This document shows positions 43,401 through 58,400 of a DNA stretch of 64,000 nucleotides, piece after piece. The translations under genes and the position numbers were made by a program. The DNA is from Epiperipatus broadwayi. Its lineage: Eukaryota; Onychophora; Udeonychophora; Euonychophora; Peripatidae. The notes below the pieces were generated by a model. That model was not told the origin of the DNA, made no database searches, and saw only the letters and a list, made by a program, of their open reading frames with translations. The number at the start of each line of letters is the position of its first letter. The stretch's first letter is position 1. The DNA lies in contig JAQFVV010012400.1 of NCBI GenBank assembly GCA_028023455.1, positions 13,213,748 through 13,277,747 of the forward strand, read 5' to 3'.

Positions 43401-46400
43401 ATACTTCAGAATATAACAATATCCTAGCTCTATCTTAATGATTCAATTAATGTTTTAATCACTGAAGAAATGCTTATAGAATCAAATATATTTTCATAAT
43501 CTATAAATCCAAAGCATAATGGCAACTCATATTCATTAGTCCCATTGTACTAAAACTGTTTTTAAATCCAGTTCTCCTTTTGGGTGGTTAAAATCCAAAG
43601 TTTGCTTTAAATGTGCTGTAATTATTTAGATAAAAATTTTGTATAGAACTGATAAAATATTGATATGGAATTTCTGATATCTTCTTTATCAACATTTTAA
43701 AATATTAATACCACATTCTTCCAATCATCTGGTACATCTTTATCATTTAAACATATGGTAAATAACTTTGCCATAAAATTTTCTATTTCTTTTGAGATAT
43801 GATTATAATTCCATCATTATCTGGGACTTTTCCCTTCTCATAAATTTAATTGCATATCTCACTTCTTCATTTAAAATCTTGGGCAATTAAGAAGATATAG
43901 TAGTTGAGGAGGTACTTTTCTTTGTTTTTTACATATTTCAGATGTCATTTCTCGGTTTAGTAATAGCTCCATCTTTTTTTTTATTGCAAAAATAAATTTC
44001 CTACGAATATCAAAATGTTTTACATTCTTAAGACTTTTATTCTCTTCTATAGCTTTCCTTGCTAATTAACAATTATACTTCCTTTTTGTTCACACCATGT
44101 TTCAAAATTTGAGATATTCGATCTTTCTTAAATAAAGCATCATTTTTATATGGTTTCATATTCCTTATTTTCTTCATAAACTGTCTTGACTCAATAGAAA
44201 TTTTACTGGTCAAATGCTGCTTTTTTTATACCAGTTATCTTTGTTTCAATTTTTAAAAGTATATATTATTTTTCTATTGATTTTGTTCAAATCTGTTAAT
44301 ATTTGAAAACTATTTACCAGCTCTAATTTAAATTTGTTGGAATGTTTATGAAGATTAGGAATGACAATTGTAAATATTGTTTTTCTTAATAATTTTTGTC
44401 TTTCTAATTTTGTATTAACATATGTCTTCCATCTCATTAATCAATGACTATTTCCTGTGTTGAATTTATTAAGAACATTGCAATCTTTAAATACATATTT
44501 CCTGTTAATGAAAATGTAATCCAATTAAGCTGCACCTTTATTTTTATGCTTCCATGTCCATTTAACATTTTTTGTCAAAAAAAGAATTCATAATATAAAA
44601 ATTTTCTTTTTCTGCTAACTCCACAAGTCTATGTCCTCTCTATTTCTCTCCCCATAAGTAAATTCGCCTACAGCACTTTCATCTTTAAGTTGTTACCAAT
44701 CCCTAGCATTAAATACTCCTATGGCAATTTTAAAAGGTTATTTGGTCCGATCAAAAGCTTTTGTACATCCATATAAAAATCCTATATTGGTTGGGGCATA
44801 AACCTGAATTATCTGCATTTTATATCATTATTACGTTGAATAACTAATCTTGCCACTATGTCCAAAACTACATCAATCTCAACAATGTTGTTCTTCCACT
44901 TTTATTTACAATGAATTCTACTCCATTTGTATGTTTGACTTTGTAATAAAATACATGTCCATCTTTTTTTCTAAGTTCACAAGGTCCAATAATGTTCCAT
45001 TTAATTACATAGTTTTCTTCTAATTCTTGCAGTTAGTTGTAAGTACCTAAATAAAAGGTCATCATCAAATTGCAGTCTGTCTGTAACCAGAAGATTTTTA
45101 GCACCAGCTGCCTTGGCTGGTGACTTTATAGCCTCCTGGGAATATGGATCATAATTTATTTTTTCTGTCATGATTGTAAATATCTATTAGAAAAAAAATT
45201 TCATTCACACACACATTCATTCTTTGATGTAAAAATATCACAACTTTTTTTAAAAAAAAAATTATAGCATAAAATGAAATCCAAAGTAGGATTGAGATAT
45301 TAAATCATAACAGAATATTTAAAAAAAAAAATTTCCATTGATATCTATTTATATAATAAAAATTCCTAAAAATACAGTGAATTCTTAATCTATTGTTTTT
45401 CAAAAAATCAGGTAAATAAACAAAAATAATTATACAGAAAGTCTATTAAAAATTAGATTAAAACAGTTTAATGATTCTTCATTGAAGTATGTATAAAATA
45501 TAATCTAGTTTTAATAATTTAAAACATTTCATAATTATTATTTACAAAAAGTATACATATTGTAACTGGATCGGGACCCCACCTACTCTGGTGGTCATTT
45601 ATTTCCTGATGAGCATATTGCAGGAAGGAAAGAATGATTGGCATTACTCAAGGCTGATGTCATCCCCCCACCCCTTCTACAATTATATTTCCTGCTCATC
45701 AGAGGATGTAGCATTAAAGACACTGACAACAGCTAGAAATTTATGCTTAGATTTCCACATGGCACCACTAGAGTTCCAACTCACTACAACCTTACTCACC
45801 CAGATCAAATTATGCCGGACATAGCTCAGGAAACATGAGATTTCTGTGAACAAGTACACTGATCGAGGAATGATGCAAAATGAAACTGATAAGATATATT
45901 AGTTTTATGTAACAATTTATTTCACTAACATTTATTTTGGATAAGAAATCCTTCAAAAAGTTCATTAACAGTTCAGCTTCCATGAATCAATTAGTCTATT
46001 CCATTGGTAACTTTCTTTGATGCTTAATTCCCTCACTGATACCCATACAGTGTCCCTCATTAATATATAGGTGTCTCTGTATGCCTACACATCTTTGCAA
46101 AAGCTAAGTTCATATTTTAGGCAACACTTGGTCAGTGATCCTGTTCTTCCAGCAGCTATATTGCAGGGACTTACTTATCTGTGTGTACATCAGGGATACT
46201 TCCCTAAACATTCCATAAGTTTAAATTATCATTCTACAAGTTTTATGTGCATATATATATATGGATCGTAATTATGAGTTAATTCCCTATGCATTATACT
46301 CCTAGACCAGCTAGATATATATCTGAATCAATCCTTTTCATTCAATCATTTAGTAGTCAATAATTATATTAGAATATATTCATGTGTTCGATTCATGTAT

Positions 46401-49400
46401 ATAGTTGTACATCCTTTTTTGTATGCAAACTTACATATATAAAATATTAATCCTTTCTCGATTATACATTAAGCATTTACAACGTATACATATATCGAAG
46501 TATGTCTATTTTAAATTAATCCTCACATATATAAATTTTTCTTTAGCAATTGCAATTTAACAATTTTATGCATATTATTTTATCTTTTTAATTCTAATAA
46601 CACTTGTAGCAATTACATTATTTTCTCAATAAGAAATTAACTCGGGTTATAATTGTTTTCATATAAACACTTAGTTTTATCCATTACAACATCTGTTTTT
46701 TAATTTGGATTCGAATATTTCATCATTTCGTTTAATTAATTATTTTAAATAACTTTATAACTGCGTTTCACTTACCTTTTCAAACACTTTCTTACCACAT
46801 TTGCATAAATATTATTAAATACTTCAAATATCAAAATAACTCTTTCATATAATAACGGCTATGCATAAATATTGGCAATATCCTTACATCGTAGCACACT
46901 TAAATCAATCTTAATAAAACATGTTTTAATAACTATCTAGAGTTTTATTACCTTTTTAAATCTCCGTGATAGTCTTCAAGTTGACATTAGAGTTGAATGG
47001 CACAATCTTACACATTAAAAAGGGAGATTAGTCTTTAGAGCTGAATGGTTTACATATGGTCACTTAGGCATATTTCTTTATCTTCATATCCTCTTCCATG
47101 GTGTAGGAAGGAGAGCGAGCTATTCTTTATAAGCCAGACATTCTAGCGTTTACTGTATAAATAAGCTGTTTCTTCATATTACAGTTTATGGTACCTCAGG
47201 TTTCTCTTTAACTGCAGCACTTCTTTAATTACTGGCCACGGTGGCCTCAAACTTTGGTCCAATTATTTAAACTCTTCACTGTAGAACGACTAAATATTGA
47301 ACTGCTATTTATTGCAAAGCAACTGTTACAATCAATCAAATGCAATTCCTGGAATTGATCGATTGCTCGCTTTATATATTCCAACTTCCCACGGTGTTTT
47401 TCAATATCTTCTTTGATCTCACCTATACTGACCAACATGTTTGCACAAACATGTTTGTTTCCTTTGCCTAAGGCAAAAAACCAATGCTATCATTCTTGAT
47501 AAATTAATTATATTTCTGCACCTTAATTTGGAAAACATTCAGTTCCAATAAATAAATATAACGGTAACATTTTAATTTGAAACCGCAAATTTTTAATGTT
47601 AAAGATTCATTAAATAAATGTGTAGTTCAATTTTTAAATACTGATTTCTTTTTCTTTGTCAAAGAATTTGGCTTCACACATCTTGTTTTATAGTGTGAGT
47701 GGAAAATCATTTATCCATTTTTCTAAATTTCATTCACTGAAACAGCTTCAGCTTTTATTTGAATTTAAAACATTTTAAAATGGGGGGGGGGGGGAACTCC
47801 AGTATATATATGAAACAACGTATGTTTCAATATATAATGTAACATGATAAAAAATGATGACACCAGATAGATGATCAATCTAATCTGAATAAAACATAGC
47901 ATGATCATTGGTCGCCATTTTGTAATGGACTATTGATTATAACATGGGATGATAACAAAAAAAAAAAAACTTTCCTATGTCTCAGAATTGGGACATCATC
48001 CACAATAATATATATTTAGCCTAAATGTGGAATGTCATTTTATAAAAGCCTTAAAGTTGATGTGGCACTTTGTAATAATTGCAACATGTACTTGATCCTC
48101 ATCAGCTAGCATTGGGAAGCTACTTTGTCACAATAATAATGGATTTTCTATCTTACTACTTCTCTACATTTATTCACTCAACATTGGACATAAAGAAATG
48201 CCCTTAAGATTTATATTCTTTATCACAGAGCAAAACATGCATAAACAAATAGTAACTCTGTTAGAACCTGTGTAAAATTATCTAGCTCAGTTCTTTATTG
48301 ATCACACTAGGCAATAACAATATTTCCCATATATAATTATTTAAATTGTCCACTACACTATCATAAAATACTAACAATCTCTATTAAAATCTAATTTATT
48401 CAGATTATATTTAAAATGAAGTAAAGCAAATGAGATCATCACCTCAGACTTCAACAAATCTATTCATGATCAGCGAAACAATACACCATCGCTCTAAACA
48501 ATTATGTGTGATTAAGACATTTATTTGATTGATAATTGAATAAGACTAAATTCAAATCAATAAACAACTAAATTCTGACATACTTTACTAATCTAATATT
48601 ATTTATAGTAATGCAAATTTACTTTAATATTTAATGACATTCTGTTTAAATCAACTAGTTTCTAAATAATTATAATTACATTTTGAGAATGTTTTCTAAA
48701 CTACACAATATTTATAATGTTTAAATGAAATAAACCTTTACTCAGTTTTATATCTATTTTAATAAAACATTAAATATAATATAAATATTTCATTCATACC
48801 CTACATTAGATCAACATGCAATTATTGCTTCAGTTATATTCTAAAATGAAACACTCCACAAGAATTTATTATCAATAAATACATTAATTTCACATTTTAC
48901 AGTACCCAATCACATTATATAAAATATACCATAGGTTTCTATTGGATATTTACTGAATTATAATCACTGATATTATTCATCCACTTAAATATCCAATCAA
49001 TTGATTATAGAAATGGATTTTATAACAATTAAACTATATATGATGATAATTGGCAGTTATCTAAGCCAAAGATAATATTCAGTTCTCTACTAGTTAATAA
49101 AATTTATGATCTCCACTTTAGAGAAATTTAAGAAGGTAATTAAGACAGATCATTTTGACTAATGATAAAAAAAAATCTATTAAGATTTTTGTAACTGGAC
49201 AAGATAAGCAAATAAATAATCAACTCTGAACTAATGAAATTATTTCTACTAGTAATATTGACTTAGATAAATAAACAAATATTTAAATGCAGTACCAAAT
49301 AACAAAATTTATACCTAATTGGATTTAATAATGAATTTATAAAATATACATATATCTAATTCTATTTCACTTACCAAAATGCATTTGATTTTGGCTCAAA

Positions 49401-52400
49401 CATTAAGTACCAAAATTATCTTGCGCATTCAAAAGAAATAATTAGATAGATTCATTGGATTTTAAATCAACTCTAAATTTATTGGTTTATAATAAATATT
49501 TATAACAGTAATGATAAAAATATGGCATAATAAACAAATGAAATTTGCAATAGACTAAAATCAATAAAAATAACAATAAATTCTATGTGTACGGAACTCC
49601 AAAAAATATATTGCGTGACAATAGTACTATATGAAACAGAAGGAGAGATTTGAAATATCATATACAATGATAAAAAAAAAAGTGATCAATTAAAAATTGA
49701 TCTCTATTTATTCATAAATATAATCTCTAAACAATTAAGCAAGCATAAAGAAAAATCTGTTATATTTAAACCCTTTTCTATTTGAATCTCCAAGTTAAAT
49801 CTTGAACATACAAAAAAAAAATTAAATATTTGAAAACATCAGGTCCTATTAACTTATATCATCAGATAAGAGTTTAAATAATAAGAATAAAATGAACTTC
49901 TCCAATCTTTTCATTGAGTGAATTCTATCATATCCATATATATATATATTATTCACCTATGTTTTTGAAATAAAATGTAAACTCTCCTTTTCTTTTAACA
50001 AAAAAAAAATATATATATGTATAGAAATCATATCCACTTTCACTTACTATCCACAGATCCATCATAGTTTCTGGTTCTTTATTTCCGATCTTAAGGCATA
50101 GAGATGATTTTCCTTTAAGTAAAAAAGATAAACATGAGTAGTAACTAATGCAGATTTGAATCCAATTATTTTTGCATTTAAATTCCAATGTTTTCTTTTA
50201 AACATATAAAGGTATCCAAGCATTTAAAACGATAGGTACTTATTCGATGCAAAATCACATTATCACTGTCTCTATTTTCCTTTTTCATTAACAATAATGC
50301 ACAAAGAGAATTTCTTTAATGACACAATCCAGTTATAATCAAGCGAAGAATAATAAATTCTAACTTTTCTTTCCAGATTAAGAAAGTGAAATTTAAAATG
50401 GCCTAATGTCACACATAAGTTGAGTTAATCGATCTTGTAAAATTGCTTGATCTGAAATATAACATCAATAGACATATAATGGGGTTTATATCCATCACAA
50501 ACAAATAGGTGCAATTCTGGATATTTAACCATGGAATACCTTTATATATCTGACCTGCAATACAATGCATTTTGATGGGTTTTTCTTTCTTTCACATTCT
50601 TGCCATTTCTCCTGGAATTTCATCAGCAAGCTGGCCCATTGAATGGGCAGACAGTTAAAATTTTTATTCTTCCATGGTTTTATGAATTAATCACTTAAAC
50701 AATAAAATTTAATAAATTTTCAAAAATAGATCTAAAACATCTATTGTAGGCAATGACAAAATTACAAGAACTCAAATTAAAAATGTCTCTTCTATTTATA
50801 AGATACTCTTGATGATGTTATATTGTTGTCACAACTGTTGAATATTGTTCAAATTTGACTCGATGATGAAAAATTTATTCAAGAAAATTTTGCCTCCAAT
50901 TAGTAAGTGAAATGGAGTTAAAAAAAAATTGGATATAGTGAAAATGAAATTCTGTTTTATAAATTCAATATTATTTGTCCATTTTAAAACCAAAATAAAA
51001 AATTCCTATTATAATTCTAATACATTTTAATGGATATAAATATATTTACATATGTTTTTTAATAATTTTTTTTTATATAACTAATTTATGAACAACATAT
51101 ATGAAACATAAAACATTTAATTTTGTAATAGGTGTTGCTATGGTGTTTATAATAACAGAAATTGAAATGTGTAATACTTAATAATATTGATTCTCTTCAA
51201 GTAAGCTTTTATGATTCACTTAACTATTTCCAAAATCCTATTTATTTATTCACCTGTTTATATTTTTCTCTGAAATTGATTACAACAGATTTATAAAATA
51301 ATAAATAAGAATGTTATTTGAATAGTATAGTTGCCATAGTTATCTGGTTAATATTAATACTTTAACCCCTCCATTATCCATAGATCAAATAAAATAAAAA
51401 TTAAACAAGACCAACAAACTTCTTTATTTTATTTTTTTTTAAATACTGTGACCTTACTTATAATAAATATAAACAATATATATACATACCAGATGTACAC
51501 AGTCTATAGGCTGTGGGGTTTTTTTTTAATTAGTTGCTTTAACAATTTTTTTTAAGATTTGATATACATTAAGCAAAAAAATTTAATATTATATAAATAA
51601 ATGTGATAAATGTACCCAGTTGTTTTTGTATTAGTTTATTAAGACTTATAATTTTTTCAAACTCTATATAAATATCAGTATATATATGTTTAATTTTAGT
51701 AATTATTTTGTAACCTGATTATTGTCCTATAAATTTGACATATAAATAAATGTGAGAAATTCGCAATGTTTAGAATAGGCCAGGCTTCAGAAATGTAGCC
51801 AGCAAGGTAATAATAGAGCTAAATTAAAATTTTTAAATATACTTGTTATATTTTATATGTGAATTTGGTAATGTTATGGACAACTGCTTCATAATAAAAT
51901 TATGGTTATTAATGGTGGAATTTACATCCTTTGCATAAAATACTCATAATATAAATTATAGTTTAGTTAGGTATAGTTATTTATTTATAAAAACACTACT
52001 GTTCTATTAGCCTGTGTCAACCACTTGATGGCATTATTTATATGCAAAAACACATAAATATGCCATTTACGCGGCCATTGCTGGCCTTATCAAAAGCACA
52101 GAAAAAGGCCGTTCTGGTGTTGTTATGGTGGCCAACCTGCACACTTTATCACAATGCACACAGTTCAAAGTTTGCTACAGTATCGTATGAGGATGTCTGG
52201 ACTTCAGTCTTCCACAACTCTTCAAATATGCATGTCAAAATAATTAGCTTACAAGTCATCTGACCTACTATTACCTCCTACCAATTGTAAGTCTGTCACT
52301 ATGCTTCCCTACTCAATGTGGAACCTTCAAAAAATTCGGAAAGGGTACGTCCAAGCAGAATTTCGACCAGCTCACACAAAGTCACATTTGCACGAGAACA

Positions 52401-55400
52401 CGTCCATGACAAATACAATGGCATTTCTCCAGCAGAACAATGTACTACTATTCCATGCCAAAAGATGTTTGTGCGGCAAATTGATGCGACTTGAGGTGTG
52501 CAATTTCATCTTTAAGTTGCATCATTGTCATCGAAAGTGTTCGAATTGGCAAGGGACCTGGTTTTCCAGCTTCAGTATCCCCTTCTTGAAAGCTTACATC
52601 TTTTGTACTCCTGGAACTGTGATGAGCTGACCTTAGACCATGCCCTCACCAATCTGGATATGTGCAGAGGGGTGGTGGACCATGATGGATGAGATTCTTT
52701 TTAGCCGGAGGAAAAATCACCAGGGCAGAATGCTTCCTCAGCAGTGGATCTTCAGAGGATTATGCTGGGAGACTGGCAAATGCTTGCTGCAGCCGTTCCA
52801 TCGTGCTCTGCAGCCAACCTTATGCAGACTATACAGCACATCGAGCGTATTTGGGGTTCTCTCAAGTGGTACAAGAAGCAGCTTGGAACAGCCAGACAAT
52901 CCCTGGACAACTACCTATGCAAGTTCATGTGGCAACATCTTCACAAGGGTGAAGACATGTTCCAAGCCATATTAATGGAGATGAAAGTGAACAAAAAGTA
53001 GGATAGTTTTTTTTTTGGTTTGTATTGCTTGCATTAATCGGACTGTTGTTGTTGTTTACAAGTTTAATTGACTTTTGCTGTTGGTGTTTTCTAACATTTA
53101 TTGATCCAACTCATATCATTTTTGGAATTGTTTCCAATCAATAAACATATCAAGGTTAGTTATTTTTTTAATATTTATTTCTTAATATAATTTTTTTTTT
53201 GCCAATTAATTAATTAATTTATTTAATATTTTAGTATTTCTATCATAATATGACTTGTTTTAATTTTGGTAAAAGGAAAATCAGCAAAATTAATTTTTCT
53301 GCCGTCAGCCCGGTAACGTTATATTTCTGTGTTTTTGCATAGCATCAATGCCATAAGTGACTGTTAAAAAGAATTAATTAAAAAAAAATTATTTTTTTTA
53401 TTTTTCAATTGTGAGTTTGACAGAGTTACAGACAAATGTAATAGTTTTTTTTAATTGGTTTGACATGTGCCAGCCTCACAAACAAACATACATTCACATC
53501 ATGTGACAGCCTTATGAACAAACATACATTCACCAATCAGCAACAGAAAAAATAGGGGATTTTATATATAAGATAATAGTTAATTTTAATATCACGGTAA
53601 TTACATATTTAAATTAAAGATAATTATAAAGTGTGGAAAAAGAAATAGAAAAATTGATTAAAGAGAAAGAAGCAGAGATACAGAAAATGAATAAAAAAAT
53701 AGTTAAAAATTAAAAAATATATAAAATATTAAAGAATTTATGAGAATTCTAAAGGAGACTTATTCTTATTTAGCACAAGAATAAAATCTTTAGATAACAA
53801 GAAAAGGAGGCAAATGGAATAAAAATTTGGATGGCAATTGTGGTTTATATTAAGATCTATCTTTTTTCATCATCTTCTATGCATTGATTATATTAATAAA
53901 TATAATTAATAACTCTTTTCATTTACACTTTATTCAGTGCAACATATTGATTACATAGAAACAATATATTATATTATACTAAATATTACACATACCTTTA
54001 TAATTATAATAAATCTTAAATTTGTTGTTTTAATTTTTATAATTAAAAAATATAAAATTAAAAATAAATGTAAAATTGGTTATTAAAGTAATTATATATA
54101 TGAAAAATTATAAGACAAAATAATGTTTTATAGTTATTAAATAAAACAAAATCATAAATTTAAGATTTAATATAATTATAAAAGATATATTTTGCACGAT
54201 TGTAAATAAAATATGAATTATGTATGCTTTTAAATATAATTATAGAATAATATACCATTTCAATGTAATCAATCATATGTTTTCAAATGTTTTTGTAGCT
54301 CTGATGAAGATTACAGGACAATTGAAATGTTAGAAAAGAAAGAAAATTAATTGTAGAAACAACATGTTGCATTGAATAAAGCAGGAATGAAAATAGTTAT
54401 TGATTTAAGTAGAGATGGATCAGAGACTAATAAATATTATTTTTCCAATATAAGATCTTAAAAAAAGTTTAGGAAAACTGCATAGAGAGTGGGAAAAATA
54501 AGGCTAAAAGCAATGAGATATAAAAAAATTCAATCTTTATGACAAGAGTAGAAATTATAAGGATAGGATAGTGGAACTAACAAAACAGTTTTTATTAAAA
54601 TGCTATAGAATAAAAAAAAAATGTTTTTGATTAATGATTTTTGATTGAAAGGGCAATACGAGGATAGAAAGTGGAATGGATTTTTGGATTCAGTATGAGA
54701 ATGTTAAACATATCCAAACAATCTCTTATGATTTCATTTAAGAAGCCATTTTTACATCACATCATTACTTTTTCAAAAAGCATCTGTTAAATGTAAGCAG
54801 AAAAAGTCATACAATGTTATGATGGTATATTTCATCCTAGCCACAAGATGAAACATGCTTAAAGCCAGTATATAACTGAGATCACCAAAATACATACTTA
54901 CTGTCTAGTGCTATATTTATATAATTACATAAGCAAGTGGGATTGGAATCAAAACTTTAGAGTTTTTTAAGTTTCGAGTTATTAGATTAGTAATATAAAA
55001 AAAATACGGATGACTGCAGATACTTAAATGTATTTTCATTATTAAATCCAAACTTTTCACTGATGAAAACCATGAATCAGAAATTACTATGAGGAGGTGA
55101 ATATAATAGTATTACTACCTGATGTTTATTGATTACTCAAGTTTATAATAGATTATTCTGGTACAGGATGATGAAAACTGCTTCAAGGAAACAATAAATA
55201 ATGATCATATTTATACTTTACAGAGTAATAAATCAAAACAAAAAACAATTGACAAAAAATTGAACTCAAATATTGAAATGTAAAGAATTTTAACATTGAT
55301 GTCATGAATTGTGTTAATGAAATGAAAATTTAATATTCATATATTTTTAAATATGTGTGCACATGTGGATGATTTATATATACAATGTATGTGTGTATGT

Positions 55401-58400
55401 TTGCATGCTTTACATGTATAAGGCTACATATAATGATAAACAATTATAGTGCCTAATATATGAAACACTTAAGATTATTTCCTGAAAATGCTTTACTATG
55501 AATAATTGATCTACCCTATAGACATAATGTTTGTAATTTTTGCAATAAAAGAATGGCTGTCTTTTATTGTATTCTATAATGTTATATGAGTATAATAAGA
55601 GATAGCTATTCCTGTATTTCATAAATTATTGGAGACTATGACAAGAGGATAAATCAATTATGTATAGATGCAAATCTATACGTAACATTCAATATAAAAC
55701 ATTGTTCAGAAATTAATGAACTGTACTTCCAATCTCCACAATCACGATTCAAATGTGTGGAAATACTTATTCTCAGAAAATAAAGCATAATATATTTTAT
55801 TTCAATAGTGGCCAGTTGTCACTCACCATAAAAAGTTAAGATTCATAGTAGTAAAATTTTCATTTTTAAAATTTTAAATATTATCGTTATATGTTTTCCA
55901 TGTTCTGCATAAATGTTTCTGATTTTTTCCCCTAGAGTTTTGTACTAATGTGTGCATTTGGAAAAATAAATCATTCACAGTGATAGTGTGAGGGAATATT
56001 AGTACATCAAAAGTCTATTTATACTGTACAACTACAAAGCAAATAATGAATAAAATAATTAAGCAGTTCTTTACAAGAATATAAGAGCTGATAGTAATAA
56101 ACAGCAAAAATATATGATGAACAGAAACCAATATGAACTGAACTCCTTTTTTCTCAAAGAATCAATGATTCTGTGGTCACCTTTTACACAATCACAGTTT
56201 TCTAGGAACCTACTGTCTGGAAATAATAAGAGGAATGATTGTACATAACAACTAATAAAATACAATTGTTTATTACAAAAATTATTCTTAATATTTGCCT
56301 TTCTATTTACCTTCCAACAACTGTTTCTGTACTAACAGAGAATGTATACATTAAAGCATCCAACAGGGACATAAGAACATCTTCTCCTAGTTCAGACAGT
56401 ATGTACCTAAAATAAACATTAGTATATCAAGTTCAAACAGATGTTTATAGATATTATAATCATAAAAATATTGCCTAATTAATTAAAACTGTAATACATT
56501 TTTACTTTCTGATTTGTCATGTAATATGATCTAAAATGGTTTCTCATTACAAGGCATGATAGTCAGTGGTTTCCTCTTGGATGAAAACTTTATTTTAAAT
56601 AAATTGAACAAGTAAAAAGTTCTAACTTTTTTTTAATTATTGTCATAATGTGCTTTAAAAAACTATTACATATCACATACACACAATAAAAATATTAATT
56701 GAAGGGCTTGTTAACAATTTTTAATATTACAAAATGCTTACACTTTTTAAAAACAACAACTAACCAATGAAGATATTTTATTTTGTTAATTTATAAGATA
56801 GCTTATATTTCTACGAAACATAGAGGATTATCATTTCTTATATCATTACTTAAATTTGATTATAAAAAACATATTATGATGTAAATAATATATCCAAGAC
56901 CATTATCAAAACATTCTTAAATATATGTAACAAAGTTGGTTAATCAAACCACCCAAAAGCATGCAAATGAATGAATAGCTAGTCACCCATATCAATGCAG
57001 AGAAAAAAAAACCAATGAACATTTTATCACTATATAATATTTTGTCTTGAACAGGGATCTCTGGAAATGATATTGGAATTGATATCATCCCAACTCTCCA
57101 TACATCAGCACAGAGAAAACTAATGTTAATTTGCAGGGTCGTTTGTTGATCTGGGAAAAATACTTTACTGGCATGAAATGGGTTGTTGATTTACTCTATG
57201 CTTCGATATGGATGTGAGTTATTCATTCATTTACATGATTGTATATAATTTGATTAATCAACTTTCATACATATATTTGGGTTCTGGTATATGTTCTTAG
57301 ATATATTACTTATATCTATGTTTTATAATTACATATAATAATTATTTATATCTAATAATTAATTACTTTCATGGAATTCAGTTTCTGGCATATATGTATT
57401 ATTCAAGTTTTATTATTTTTTTATTCCCATGATTAGATTTGTACATTTCTATTGGTGCATAAAATAATCATTTACAGATAAGAATTAGCTTTATGGGATG
57501 TTTTAAATTTGTAATATGTATGTAAATATGTATTTTTTAAGTTTTTAATTTCTCTCTCTCTTAAATAGAATCACAAATTTCTGATTTAAATATTAAAAAT
57601 CACTACAATGATGCATAGAGTAGAGGGTTTGATATTAATTTCCATGGTTATTGGATGAAACTTCTGATCCAGGATGAAATACCATATAGTGAAGAAACGC
57701 AGTATGCACTGATATGAATAATAAAGTATTTAATAAGTTACATGTTCATGTGTAGTATGATAAATCAATTAACTAAGAATCTATAATTAGACTATACTGT
57801 TTCCTTGTACCACAAATTCAATTCCAAAATTCTTCACATTAATAATTTGCATGTTCCTTCTGGTAAAAAAAAAAGAAAAAGAATAATAACTAATTGATAA
57901 TTTCTTATAATTAAATTAAAAATAATCTGTTTAATTGACATTCAAAATTTAATCAGTGATAAATGTTTTTCAATCTTGAACTCCAACTTAATTATTATGT
58001 AAGTAAGTGCTTATCTTATAATAATAATGAATAACAAATTTATACTTTATTTCATTGTTTATTTTTTCTAATTCCTACATTTTAATTATCTAGCATCTTT
58101 TTCAGATCCTTAAGTCAATAAGTGATTTTAATGTTTTATAAGTTATAGAACGATTTTATAATATATAAAGCCATTAATTCCAAATTTCTTAGGTTGGGTC
58201 GCAAGACTTTTAAACAACAAGTTTCACAGCAGCAATATTTAAAAAAAAGATGGGATCAAACTACAATAGGTAAAAAAAAACAGCATTCAAAATAATTTAT
58301 TTAGCATGGCTATGAATGGGAAATAAAATTGTAATTTAAAATAAATTTATACATTAATGTCAATCCATTTTAGTGTAAATAGTATAACTTAAATCACTTA

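Noticed and set aside
47247-47438. 63-codon minus-strand frame as an extra IQCB1 exon
   Set aside because: Exons c and d already join in phase and align without a gap to the family; no convincing acceptor/donor pair with the right phase surrounds it.
52640-53001. Three overlapping plus-strand frames as separate genes
   Set aside because: They are three frames of one frameshifted Merlin transposase; only two of them carry family motifs, each over a different part.
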